From assembly GCA_037200445.1 (NCBI GenBank), contig JBBCGH010000001.1:5143162-5207161 (forward strand): 64,000 nucleotides of DNA, given 5' to 3'. This document shows, in pieces, positions 16,743 to 25,307 of the stretch; within the stretch, counting starts at the first letter, position 1, and every line of letters begins with the position of its first letter. The notes below the pieces were generated by a model, which made no database searches, was not told where the DNA came from, and saw only the letters and a list, made by a program, of their open reading frames with translations. This stretch comes from Alphaproteobacteria bacterium (lineage in GTDB: Bacteria; Pseudomonadota; Alphaproteobacteria; Rhizobiales; Xanthobacteraceae). Position numbers and translations under genes: made by a program.

Positions 16743-17482
16743 GTGCGCGGCGCGCCGGCTTTGGGATCGAGCCAGGACGGTTTGGCCAGCGCATCGATCA
16801 ACGCGAACCGTTCCACATCCCGCTTCCCATCGCGCTGTATGAGAAGGTCACCATTCTCATCGAGCGCCCGCCGCAACCCCGTTTCGCTCGGCAGGCGCTC
16901 GATGTAGGCCCGCGCGATCGCGCCGAAGCCGTATTCCTGCAGAGCATCGGTATGGACCATCAGATGGCGTGCAAAACTTGCCACCAGCTCGGCGGCGGCA
17001 ACGTCAGTGAAGCCTTCTTCCTCCAGGGCCGCGGCGAGCGGATGCAGGCCCGGCTCCTCGGTCATCGAGACCGTGCGGATCATCCCACCGAACACGAGCC
17101 AATCCGGCTGCTCGTCCTCCTTCGCGCTTTTCGGCCAGGCGAGCCTTCCGCCACCGACCAGTCCACCATCGATGCGGATCGCATCCGGCCAGTCAAATGC
17201 GATCGGCTTTTCCGGCGGTGCGTAGGACAGCAGCGCATCGGCGAGCGCGTTCATGCCCACGTGGTGCGCGCGCCGCGCGGTGCGGAGCGGCTCGTCGGGC
17301 TCCAGTACCACAGCAAACTCGGCGAGATCGAACCTCCCGACATAGACCAGCGTGCCTGCGCCCTGCTCGGGCGCCAGCTTGACGGCATGCGCAAAGGCGT
17401 CGCCGACCTCCCGCAACGTCACGAGCGTGAACGGTGGCGGCAGATCGAGCCTCGGCACGAGCGTTCGCGTCTGCAGGGCCAA
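16739..17482 (-). CDS. Biotin/lipoate protein ligase-like protein of the FDH cluster
   Basis: A 247-residue protein with the BPL/LPL catalytic fold (PPPFTLVTLREVGDAFAHAV, IRIDGGLVGGGRLAWP in place of the usual K-WPND segment) and a DUF4444-like C-terminal part. The canonical GRGR ATP-binding motif of BirA is not evident, so ligase activity is doubtful. It is the first gene of the overlapping accessory train and is divergent from the polyferredoxin. Its use here may be structural or in modifying an FDH partner; not established. Confidence 0.75.
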   Translation of the reverse strand: MALQTRTLVPRLDLPPPFTLVTLREVGDAFAHAVKLAPEQGAGTLVYVGRFDLAEFAVVLEPDEPLRTARRAHHVGMNALADALLSYAPPEKPIAFDWPDAIRIDGGLVGGGRLAWPKSAKEDEQPDWLVFGGMIRTVSMTEEPGLHPLAAALEEEGFTDVAAAELVASFARHLMVHTDALQEYGFGAIARAYIERLPSETGLRRALDENGDLLIQRDGKRDVERFALIDALAKPSWLDPKAGAPRT

Positions 17483-17547
17483 TTGTCCTCCATGCTTACT
17501 TTTTCAATGGATTAATTATAAGTACGGCCCAGCGAGGTCAAAACACG

Positions 17548-19581
17548 ATGGCGGAACGCCCGCCCCACATTCTGATCTGCTCGTGCGAAGACACGATGCC
17601 GCTCGACGCCGAGGCGGTGCGGCGCGGCTGTCCTGGCGCCCAGGTTTCGACTGCAAATTTCCTCTGCCGTTCGCAACTCGACCGGTTTCGTCGCGCGATC
17701 GAGGGCGGCGAGCCGCTCATCGTCGGCTGCACGCAGGAGGCGCCGCTTTTTTCCGAGGTCGCCGGAGAGCGAGAGCAGGCCGCATCGATAACCTTCGTGA
17801 ACGTGCGCGAAACCGGAGGCTGGTCGGATCAGGCCGCGAACGCCGGGCCGAAGATGGCTGCGTTGATCGCCGCCGCATCCGAACCGGTACCGGATGTGCC
17901 GCTGGTCAACCTGACCAGCGAAGGGGTCACTCTTGTCTATGGACGCGACGAGCGCGCCATCGAGGCCGCGAAATTGCTCGCCGACCATCTCGATTTGACG
18001 GTGCTGATCAGCCACCCGCGGGACATCGCGCCGCCGCGCACCACCGAGTTCCCAGTGGTCAAAGGTACGATCCGGGCTGCGAAAGGCCACCTCGGCGCGT
18101 TCGAGCTGACTGTCGACGATTACGCGGCGCCCGACCCCTCGTCGCGCGGTGCGCTGAGGTTCAGCGCGACGCGCGACGGCGCGGTATCGCGCTGCGATCT
18201 GATCCTCGACCTTTCCGGCGGGGCGCCACTGTTTCCGGCCCACGATCTGCGCGACGGCTATCTGCGCGCCGATCCGGACGATCCCGCAGCAATACTCGCC
18301 GCCGTGCTCAAGGCGCGCGACCTTGTCGGCAGCTTCGACAAGCCGCGCTACATTACATTCGCCGAGCATCTTTGCGCGCACTCGCGCTCGAAGATCGTCG
18401 GCTGCCGCCGCTGCCTCGATCTTTGCCCGACCGGAGCGATTTCGCCTGCCGGCGATCACGTGGCCATCGATCCGAACGTCTGCGCGGGGTGTGGCCAATG
18501 CGCCGCGGTGTGCCCGACCGGTGCTGCGTCGTATGCGCTGCCGCCTGCCGACACGTTGCTGCGCAAGCTGCGCGCAATGCTGTCGGCCTATCGCGAGGCG
18601 GGTGGCGCGTCCGCCATCATATTGCTGCACGACGAGCCGCACGGGGACGCGCTGATCGACGCGCTTGCGCGCCACGGCAACGGCTTGCCGGCAAGCGTGC
18701 TGCCCCTCGCCGTCAACGAGGTGACGCAAGTCGGCCTTGAAGCGGTCGCTGCTGCGTTCGCCTACGGCGCATCCGGCTTGCGGATTCTGACACGCTCGAA
18801 GCCGCGTCATGACGTCGCCGGTCTCTACAAGACGATTGCGCTGGCCGAGCCGATCCTCATGGGCCTCGGCTTTGGCGCCGGTCGCGTCGCGACGATCGAA
18901 ACCGACGATCCTTTCGCGCTCGGCGAAACGCTGCGCGCGATAGTGCCGGCTGCGGGGGTCACGCAACCTGCCGCCTTCTCTGCCATCGGCGCGAAGCGCG
19001 ACGTGCTGCGCCTTGCGCTGCGCGAACTGCATCACGCAGCGCCCGCGCCGGCCGATATCGTGGCGCTGCCGGAAGGCGCGCCGTTCGGCACGGTCGAGCT
19101 CAATGTCGAGGGCTGCACGCTTTGCCTCTCCTGCGTCGCCGCGTGCCCGACGGGCGCGCTCTCCGACGATCAGGAGCGCCCGGTACTGCGCTTCGCCGAG
19201 GATGCCTGCGTGCAATGCGGGCTGTGCAAGGCAACGTGCCCCGAGAAGGTCATCACGCTGCGCCCGCAGCTGGACTTCCGCGCCGCGACCTCGCGGGCGC
19301 GCGTCCTGAAGGAAGAGGAGCCATTCAGCTGCATCAGCTGCGGCAAGCCGTTCGGCGTGAAGAGCAGCATCGAGCGCGTCACGGCCAAGCTCGAAGGTAA
19401 ACACTGGATGTTCCAGAACTCGGCGAAGCGCCTCGACGTCATCAAGATGTGCGCGGACTGCCGCGTCACCGTGATGACGAACGAGAATTTCGATCCATTC
19501 TCGGCGCCGGCGCGCCCCAACCCGCGCACCACGGACGATTATCTCCGTGAGCGCGAGCGCGAGACCAAGGGCGAGAGCTGA
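17548..19581 (+). CDS. 4Fe-4S polyferredoxin of the FDH cluster
   Basis: A 677-residue cytoplasmic iron-sulfur protein. Four ferredoxin-type motifs are visible in two pairs: CRRCLDLCPTGAI with CAGCGQCAAVCPTGAA in the first half, and CTLCLSCVAACPTGAL with CVQCGLCKATCPEKVI near residue 550. Two further CxxC pairs (CISCGKPFG, CADCRVT) close the protein and could bind zinc or another cluster. The N-terminal PHILICSCEDTMPL also has cysteines. The start is ATG 17548; the longer open frame crosses the divergent promoter. It is a presumed electron carrier or accessory of FDH, and the family is conserved in alphaproteobacterial FDH loci. Its stop abuts that of the convergent WD40-cytochrome gene. Confidence 0.85.
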   Translation: MAERPPHILICSCEDTMPLDAEAVRRGCPGAQVSTANFLCRSQLDRFRRAIEGGEPLIVGCTQEAPLFSEVAGEREQAASITFVNVRETGGWSDQAANAGPKMAALIAAASEPVPDVPLVNLTSEGVTLVYGRDERAIEAAKLLADHLDLTVLISHPRDIAPPRTTEFPVVKGTIRAAKGHLGAFELTVDDYAAPDPSSRGALRFSATRDGAVSRCDLILDLSGGAPLFPAHDLRDGYLRADPDDPAAILAAVLKARDLVGSFDKPRYITFAEHLCAHSRSKIVGCRRCLDLCPTGAISPAGDHVAIDPNVCAGCGQCAAVCPTGAASYALPPADTLLRKLRAMLSAYREAGGASAIILLHDEPHGDALIDALARHGNGLPASVLPLAVNEVTQVGLEAVAAAFAYGASGLRILTRSKPRHDVAGLYKTIALAEPILMGLGFGAGRVATIETDDPFALGETLRAIVPAAGVTQPAAFSAIGAKRDVLRLALRELHHAAPAPADIVALPEGAPFGTVELNVEGCTLCLSCVAACPTGALSDDQERPVLRFAEDACVQCGLCKATCPEKVITLRPQLDFRAATSRARVLKEEEPFSCISCGKPFGVKSSIERVTAKLEGKHWMFQNSAKRLDVIKMCADCRVTVMTNENFDPFSAPARPNPRTTDDYLRERERETKGES

Positions 19582-20850
19582 CTATTTCGTCGCCTTTGCC
19601 AGGAAATCCGTCAGCGCCTTGCGATCCTCCGGAGAGCCGATGCGTTGCTCCGGCATTTTCGTACCCGGTGTGTATTCGGCGGGGCCGACCTCGAACAGCT
19701 TCGCAACGGTTTCGGGTGTCCACACGATATCGAGTTTCTTCAGTGCGTCGGAGAAATTGTATCCCGGTAGCGTCGCGATCCTGCGGCCGAAGATTCCCGC
19801 GAGCGTCGGCCCGGCGCGATTGCCCTCGTCGGGCAACAGCGTGTGGCAGGCGACGCACGCCCGATAGACTTCTGCACCGGAATCGCCCGCGTAGGCCGCG
19901 AGCGGGTCTTCCGGCGCGCCCATCGCAACCGCGCCGATAGGATCGCCGGTCATTGCATCCCAGCGGCGGATCATGCGATCGGCGCCCCCTGTGAGCATCG
20001 TGCGGCTGTCCGGAAAGAACGTGACCGACCACACCGGCAGTCCCGGTCCTACCAGCGTGCGCGCGAGCTTGCGTTCCTTGCGTTCGATCACCGCGACCGA
20101 GCCGCGAATGCTGGCAGCCGCCACGAGTGCGCCATTCGGCGAGACCGCGAGTGAGATGACCGGCGTCGGCGACGCCCGCACCTCACCCTTCTGCTCGCCC
20201 GCGATATCGAGAAAATACACCGCTCCGTTCGCGCCCGCAGCGACGATTTCGTCCAACGCAATCGCGACCGCGCTCAGCGGCGTCGGCAGCGTCACGATCG
20301 TCGGCATCCCGCCGTCGAGCGGCCAGATGCGCAGCGTGAGGTCATAAGCCGCGCTTACGACCGTCTTGCCGTCCGGCGTGAACGCAACGCCGTTGACGTT
20401 TTGCGTGTGCCCTTCGAGCACGCGAGTGCTCCCGCCGGCGAGCGGCCACAGGCGAACAGTGTGATCCCATGACGCCGAGGCGAGCGTTGTGCCGTCTGGC
20501 GACACGGCGAGTCCAACGATCGGTGCGGTATGGCCTTCCAGGACGGTATCCGGCTCCGCCTTGCCGGACCAGATCGCGATGCGGCCGTCCGCGCCCGCCG
20601 TCACGGCGCGTCCGTCTTTCAGCAACGCGACCGCGTTCACCGCATCGTCGTGGAAACGCAACACCTGTTCGGCGGCATTGCGGGTCAGCGACCAGCGAAT
20701 GGCGGAGGAGTCGAAACTGCCGGAGAGCGCAGTCGTCCCATCCGCCGAGATAGCGACGGACCGAACCGGCCCCCCGTGCCCGCGCAATTGCGCCAGCGCG
20801 GGAGTAGGCACGGCCGACGCAATGGCAAGAAGGACAAACAAACTCCGCAT
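19582..20850 (-). CDS. WD40 beta-propeller fused to cytochrome c
   Basis: A 422-residue exported protein. Signal peptide MRSLFVLLAIASAVPTPALA is followed by about seven WD40-like repeats (for example GHGGPVRSVAISADGTTALS, EGHTAPIVGLAVSPDGTT) to about residue 310. A class I cytochrome c domain follows with haem site CVACH and a Met ligand in GTKMPEQRI. ATG 20850 is preferred over an upstream TTG. It is periplasmic and probably passes electrons; the propeller could be a docking platform. It is tail to tail with the polyferredoxin with no gap. A link to FDH is inferred from position. Confidence 0.87.
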   Translation of the reverse strand: MRSLFVLLAIASAVPTPALAQLRGHGGPVRSVAISADGTTALSGSFDSSAIRWSLTRNAAEQVLRFHDDAVNAVALLKDGRAVTAGADGRIAIWSGKAEPDTVLEGHTAPIVGLAVSPDGTTLASASWDHTVRLWPLAGGSTRVLEGHTQNVNGVAFTPDGKTVVSAAYDLTLRIWPLDGGMPTIVTLPTPLSAVAIALDEIVAAGANGAVYFLDIAGEQKGEVRASPTPVISLAVSPNGALVAAASIRGSVAVIERKERKLARTLVGPGLPVWSVTFFPDSRTMLTGGADRMIRRWDAMTGDPIGAVAMGAPEDPLAAYAGDSGAEVYRACVACHTLLPDEGNRAGPTLAGIFGRRIATLPGYNFSDALKKLDIVWTPETVAKLFEVGPAEYTPGTKMPEQRIGSPEDRKALTDFLAKATK

Positions 20851-20974
20851 GTCGAACAAGATACCGCACTTCGTATCGTTGGCAGCCCGCGCCTATGGAC
20901 CTGCGGCGTCCTGGCCCACATGCAACCGGAACCGGGTCTAGGCGTTGTTCCATCGCTTTGGACAGGAGGAATTC

Positions 20975-21571
20975 ATGAGCAGGCTCGCTTTTTGCAGCGC
21001 TACGGTGCTCGCCCTGATCACATCGGTCGCTTTGGCTCAAGGACCCTCGATGGGGCAGGAGCAGCAAAAAGCCCCACAGGACCAGCCGCAGGGCCGGACC
21101 TCGGCGCCCAACCACACCGTCCCGCCAACGGGTGAGGCACAGCCCAAGGCCCCAATTGCGGATCAGGCGGCGCCTGCTGCCGTCGGACCGTCACAGGCGA
21201 ATACTGCAGCGTCCGTCCCCAGCAACGGCCCGCTTGGCGCGACGGGACAGACCATGCCGTCCACAATTTCGGCGGACAATGCGAAGCTCGACAAATTGCC
21301 GACGACCGCGCTGCAGTTTCCGCTCACGGACGACCAAAAGAAACTGATCGCGAAGAGCATTGCGGGGGCGCCTGCGGCAGCCGCCCCAGATCTCGCAGAT
21401 GTCCATGTCACGAGCTTTTTGCCGGAACCGATCCCGGCTCTGAGCGACTTCTCGCCAGACGTGATGAACCAGATTCCGGGTGTCAAAAATTACAAATACG
21501 TCAAGGCGGACAAGCGCGTGTTGATCATCGATCCCCCCAACCAGGCGGTCGTCGGCGAGATCACGGAATAG
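20975..21571 (+). CDS. Secreted DUF1236-like protein
   Basis: A 198-residue exported protein: signal peptide MSRLAFCSATVLALITSVALA, a long Pro/Ala/Gln-rich linker, and a C-terminal domain ending YKYVKADKRVLIIDPPNQAV, the pattern of DUF1236. An AGGAGGAATTC ribosome site fixes ATG 20975. It is divergent from the WD40-cytochrome gene and followed by a hairpin. DUF1236 proteins are common in Bradyrhizobium-like genomes; function unknown. Confidence 0.75.
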   Translation: MSRLAFCSATVLALITSVALAQGPSMGQEQQKAPQDQPQGRTSAPNHTVPPTGEAQPKAPIADQAAPAAVGPSQANTAASVPSNGPLGATGQTMPSTISADNAKLDKLPTTALQFPLTDDQKKLIAKSIAGAPAAAAPDLADVHVTSFLPEPIPALSDFSPDVMNQIPGVKNYKYVKADKRVLIIDPPNQAVVGEITE

Positions 21572-21606
21572 CAATTGCGGCGCCCACTTCGCCGTCTCAA
21601 TGCGAT

Positions 21607-21635
21607 GGAGGCCCGCCCTTCGGGCGGCTGCCTCC
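21607..21635 (+). terminator. GC-rich hairpin after the DUF1236-like gene
   Basis: GGAGGC-CCGCC pairs with GGCGG-CT-GCCTCC around a short TTCG-containing loop. The stem is strong but no T-run follows, so it may be a terminator of the Rho-assisted kind or a 3' stabiliser. Confidence 0.45.
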
Positions 21636-21663
21636 AACAGGGCTGCCAGCTCGCGAAAATTCT

Positions 21664-21680
21664 CATAGTCTCAAGCTATA
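21664..21680. promoter_or_regulatory. Candidate operator upstream of tupBCA
   Basis: CATAGTCTCAAGCTATA: dyad ATAG-N7-CTAT, about 100 bp before the tupB start. Its central 15 bp match 13 of 15 bases of the dyad ahead of the HTH-TorD/FDH operon (read on the minus strand there). The N7 spacing resembles molybdate/tungstate-responsive ModE sites, so a ModE-like regulator is a second possible reader. A TATATT overlapping the right arm (21677-21682) could be a -10. Confidence 0.5.
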
Positions 21681-21776
21681 TTTGATGTATTCCGCAATCC
21701 GCTGCTCATCGCGGCTTGCGTTTCCAAAGCTCGTTTGAAAAATGGTTCGGCAACCCACCAGTCAAACGAGAATTCG

Positions 21777-22469
21777 ATGCCCGACGGCGCATCCGCACTG
21801 CAACTCGTATTCGGCGGCGACCCGGCGCTATACGGGATCGTTGCGCTCTCGCTATACGTCAGTCTTTGCGCGGTGGTGCTCGGCGCCCTGGTCGCGCTGC
21901 CGTTTGGCGCATGTCTTGCATTGACGAATTTTCCCGGCCGCGCGTTTCTCGTCGTGGTGACGAATGCCTTCATGGGCCTTCCGCCGGTCGTGGTCGGCTT
22001 GGCGGTCTATCTCCTCCTCTCGCGTTCCGGGCCGCTGGGCTTCCTGGGCATCCTGTTCACCCCGAAGGCGATGATCATCGCGCAGGCGCTGCTGGTCATG
22101 CCGATCATCGCGGCGCTGACGCGCCAGACGATCGAAGACCTGTGGGCCGAATACCGCGAGGAGCTGACCGCGCTGCGGGTGACACCGGCACGCCGCGTCG
22201 CGACGCTGATCTGGGATGCCCGCTTCTCGCTGGTCACGACATTGCTGGCAGGCTTCGGCCGTGCCGCTGCCGAAGTCGGCACCGTGATGATCGTCGGTGG
22301 CAACATTGACGGTTTCACCCGCACGATGACGACCGCGATCGCGCTCGAAACGTCGAAGGGCGATCTGCCGCTCGCGCTGGGGCTCGGCTTCGTGCTGATG
22401 ACGGTGATCATCGTCATCAATGCGCTTGCCTGGGGTGCGCGGCGCGTCGGCGAAATCCGGGCCGGTTGA
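21777..22469 (+). CDS. tupB: Tungstate ABC transporter permease TupB
   Basis: Inner-membrane permease of 230 residues with about five to six hydrophobic segments and the EAA loop (EELTALRVTPARRV). It contains MGLPPVVVGLAVYLLLSRSG, typical of the TupB group. Start ATG 21777 (MPDGASALQ); longer versions have no ribosome site. It is followed after 3 bp by tupC and then tupA, the standard set. It supplies tungstate (or molybdate) for the molybdopterin enzymes, here most obviously the neighbouring formate dehydrogenase. Confidence 0.88.
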   Translation: MPDGASALQLVFGGDPALYGIVALSLYVSLCAVVLGALVALPFGACLALTNFPGRAFLVVVTNAFMGLPPVVVGLAVYLLLSRSGPLGFLGILFTPKAMIIAQALLVMPIIAALTRQTIEDLWAEYREELTALRVTPARRVATLIWDARFSLVTTLLAGFGRAAAEVGTVMIVGGNIDGFTRTMTTAIALETSKGDLPLALGLGFVLMTVIIVINALAWGARRVGEIRAG

Positions 22470-22472
22470 ACC

Positions 22473-23174
22473 ATGCGCGCGCCGACCAGCGATCTGCCGG
22501 TTTCGTTCGAGAGCGTCTCGCTGCGCGTCGGCGATGTGAGCCTTGTGCGCGACCTGAACCTGACGCTGGCGGCGGGGCCGGTCACGGTTCTGCTCGGCCC
22601 GAACGGGTCGGGCAAAAGCACCCTGCTGCGCCTCGCGATGGGTCTGGTTGCGCCGACCGCGGGACGCATCACATGGGGTGGACTGGATGTGCCGGGCGAG
22701 CGGCTCGCCATGATGTTTCAGCGCCCCGTGATGCTGCGGCGCACCGCGGCGGCCAACATTGCTTACGCGCTGCCGGCGCGGGACGATGCGCGCCTGGCCG
22801 AACTGCTCAGGCAGGTCGGCCTTACGGGCCTCGCCGGTCGCCCCGCGCGAAAACTGTCCGGCGGCGAGCAGCAGCGCCTCGCGCTCGCACGCGCCCTTGG
22901 GCGCGACCCGGAGATTCTCTTTCTCGACGAGCCGACCGCGAGCCTCGATCCCGCCGCCACCAAATCCGTGGAAGATATCGTGCGCGCGGTCGCGGCCTCG
23001 GGCGTGAAGATCGTGATGGCGACACACGACATCGGCCAGGCGCGGCGCCTTGCGGGCGATATTGTATTTCTCGTGCGCGGGCGGCTGATCGAGAACACGC
23101 CGGCGCATCGGTTCTTCGCGTTGCCCGCAACGCCGGAAGCCGCGACATTCCTGCGCGGCGATCTCGTGATCTAG
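22473..23174 (+). CDS. tupC: Tungstate ABC transporter ATPase TupC
   Basis: Cytoplasmic ATPase of 233 residues: Walker A GPNGSGKSTLLR, signature LSGGEQQRLALARALG, Walker B ILFLDEPTASLDP, H-loop MATHDIGQARRLA. It lacks the C-terminal TOBE domain of ModC, as expected for the Tup group. It sits between tupB and tupA in one transcript. Confidence 0.88.
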   Translation: MRAPTSDLPVSFESVSLRVGDVSLVRDLNLTLAAGPVTVLLGPNGSGKSTLLRLAMGLVAPTAGRITWGGLDVPGERLAMMFQRPVMLRRTAAANIAYALPARDDARLAELLRQVGLTGLAGRPARKLSGGEQQRLALARALGRDPEILFLDEPTASLDPAATKSVEDIVRAVAASGVKIVMATHDIGQARRLAGDIVFLVRGRLIENTPAHRFFALPATPEAATFLRGDLVI

Positions 23175-23186
23175 ATGGAGGACATC

Positions 23187-24008
23187 ATGAACCGCCGGAT
23201 TTTCGTTGGCGCTCTGGTCGCGGCCGCGCTCGCCGCGCCCGCGCTCGCGCAGGACAAGTCGATCGTCGTCGCCTCGACCACATCGACCACGGACTCCGGC
23301 CTGTTCACCCACATCCTGCCGCTGTTCAAGGCCAGGACCGGCATCGACGTGAAGGTGGTCTCGCAAGGCACCGGGCAGGCACTCGACACCGGGCGGCGCG
23401 GCGACGCCGACGTGGTCTTCGTGCACGCCAGGCCGCAGGAGGAGAAATTCGTCGCCGACGGCTTCGGCGTGAAGCGCTTCGCCGTGATGTACAACGACTT
23501 CGTTCTGATCGGGCCGAAGAACGATCCGGCCGGCGTGAAGGGCAAGGACATCGAGGCGGCGCTCAAGGCGATCAAGGCCAAGGAAGCCCCATTCATCTCG
23601 CGCGGGGACAAGTCCGGCACCCACGCGGCCGAGCTTGCGCTATGGAAGGCCGCGGGCATCGCGGCCGAACCCAGTCCCGGCGCCTGGTACAAGGCGATCG
23701 GCCAGGGCATGGGCGCGGCCCTCAACACGGCGGACGCGAGCGGCGGCTACGTTCTGTCGGACCGGGGCACCTGGCTCAATTTCAAGAACAAAGGCGACCT
23801 CGCCATTCTGGTGGAAGGCGACAAGCGGCTGTTCAACCAGTACGGCGTGATGCTGGTGAACCCGGCGAAGCATCCCAGCGTGAAGAAGGACCTCGGCCAG
23901 CAGTTCATCGACTGGCTCGTCTCGGCGGAAGGCCAGAAGGCGATCGCCGATTACAAGATCAACGGCGAGTCGTTGTTCTTCCCGAACGCCACGGTGCCGG
24001 GAGCATGA
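23187..24008 (+). CDS. tupA: Tungstate-binding periplasmic protein TupA
   Basis: Exported binding protein of 273 residues. The signal peptide is MNRRIFVGALVAAALAAPAL, and the mature part begins with the TupA-type oxyanion loop ASTTSTTDSGLFTHI. Other hallmarks are GRRGDADVVFVHA and the RGDKSGTH segment. ATG 23187 has a GGAGG site 5 bp upstream. Its TGA is directly followed by the stop of the convergent otnK gene. The order B-C-A and the loop sequence favour tungstate over molybdate. Confidence 0.92.
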   Translation: MNRRIFVGALVAAALAAPALAQDKSIVVASTTSTTDSGLFTHILPLFKARTGIDVKVVSQGTGQALDTGRRGDADVVFVHARPQEEKFVADGFGVKRFAVMYNDFVLIGPKNDPAGVKGKDIEAALKAIKAKEAPFISRGDKSGTHAAELALWKAAGIAAEPSPGAWYKAIGQGMGAALNTADASGGYVLSDRGTWLNFKNKGDLAILVEGDKRLFNQYGVMLVNPAKHPSVKKDLGQQFIDWLVSAEGQKAIADYKINGESLFFPNATVPGA

Positions 24009-25286
24009 TCAACCACGTGGCCGGGCGGTGGCTTTTCGCTCGAGCACCCGAAGCGCCTTGGTGAAGAAATCCTCGGCTCCGAAGTTTCCCGACTTCAGCG
24101 CGAGTGCGATCGGCCGCGCCCCGTCCGTAGCGAGTGCCGGCACACCGGGATCGATCTCTGGGCCAATCGCCACTGCGTCGAGACCGAGGCCAGCGACCAC
24201 GGAGCCGGACGTCTCGCCACCCGCAACGACCAGCCGTGACACACCCGCATCGACGATCTTTGCCGCAACATCCGAGAACAGTTTCTCGAGGCTGTGCGCG
24301 ACCTGCGTCTGGCCGTATTTGTCCTGAAGTGCACGAACGCGCTCCGGCGTTGCCGAGGAATAGACCAGCGGCGCCCCGTCGCGATTGTCATGCACGAATT
24401 TGACGACGTCATCGGCGGTGAGGCGGCCTTCGAGCAGCGCCGGGACGTCCACCGCCAAGGCAGGATGCGTTTTGCCGTAGTGGGCGATTTGCAACAGCGT
24501 CGCCTTCGAGCAGGAGCCCGCGAGAATGGCGCCGGGACCATGCTGCCCGGAAAATGCGCTGCCCTGCTTGCTCGCCTGCCCGCGCGCGATGATCAGTTGC
24601 GGCAGGCCGACGGCAATGCCCGAGCCGCCGGTCAGCAAAGGCACATCGGCGCAGGCCTCGCCGATCCGGATCAGGTCCTCGTCATCGACGGCGTCGACGA
24701 TCACCAGGTGTTCGTCCCGCGAGGCCGCCGCATCGAACGCGTCGCGGATGGCTTTCGCGCCTCGCTTCACGACCGGCCATCCCACAAGACCGACCGGGTG
24801 CTTCGTTTGCTTCGCCAACCAGCGGCGGATGTCGGAATCCGTCATCGGATTCAGGGGATGGTTTTCGAGGCCGGATTCGTTCAGCGGCCGATCGCCGACG
24901 AACAAATGCCCCTGATAGACCGTGCGGCCCGTGGTCGGGAACGCAGGACACGCCGGAACGCCGCGCACCTGCAAGGCCGCGGCCAATGCCTCACCAACAG
25001 GTCCGATATTACCGCGCGGCGTTGAATCGAACGTCGAGCAGTATTTGAACACGAATTGGCGGCAACCCTGCCCTTGCAGCCAGGCGAGCGCTCGCAGCGA
25101 CTGACGGACGGCATCGCCGGCCTCGATCGAGCGGGTCTTGAGCGACACAACGCCGGCATCGCATGCCGACGGCGCATTGCTCGCCGGAAGGCCGAAGAAC
25201 TGCGTCGTGGCGAGACCGCCCTTGGCGAGCGTGTTGGCGATATCGCTCGCCCCCGTGAAATCGTCCGCGATGACACCAAGATACAT
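24009..25286 (-). CDS. otnK: 3-oxo-tetronate kinase OtnK (four-carbon acid sugar kinase)
   Basis: Cytoplasmic kinase of 425 residues with the DUF1537 two-domain layout. The N-terminal substrate domain begins GVIADDFTGASDIANTLA and includes FKYCSTFDSTPRGNIGP; the nucleotide domain includes LVVAGGETSGSVVAGLGL. Family members phosphorylate 3-oxo-tetronates or related four-carbon acids on the way to dihydroxyacetone phosphate. It lies 21 bp downstream of the CoA-transferase gene, with otnC nearby on the other strand. The usual isomerase OtnI and an NAD-dependent tetronate dehydrogenase are not in the window. Confidence 0.88.
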   Translation of the reverse strand: MYLGVIADDFTGASDIANTLAKGGLATTQFFGLPASNAPSACDAGVVSLKTRSIEAGDAVRQSLRALAWLQGQGCRQFVFKYCSTFDSTPRGNIGPVGEALAAALQVRGVPACPAFPTTGRTVYQGHLFVGDRPLNESGLENHPLNPMTDSDIRRWLAKQTKHPVGLVGWPVVKRGAKAIRDAFDAAASRDEHLVIVDAVDDEDLIRIGEACADVPLLTGGSGIAVGLPQLIIARGQASKQGSAFSGQHGPGAILAGSCSKATLLQIAHYGKTHPALAVDVPALLEGRLTADDVVKFVHDNRDGAPLVYSSATPERVRALQDKYGQTQVAHSLEKLFSDVAAKIVDAGVSRLVVAGGETSGSVVAGLGLDAVAIGPEIDPGVPALATDGARPIALALKSGNFGAEDFFTKALRVLERKATARPRG

Positions 25287-25307
25287 GCGCCGCCTCTGGT
25301 GAAGAAC

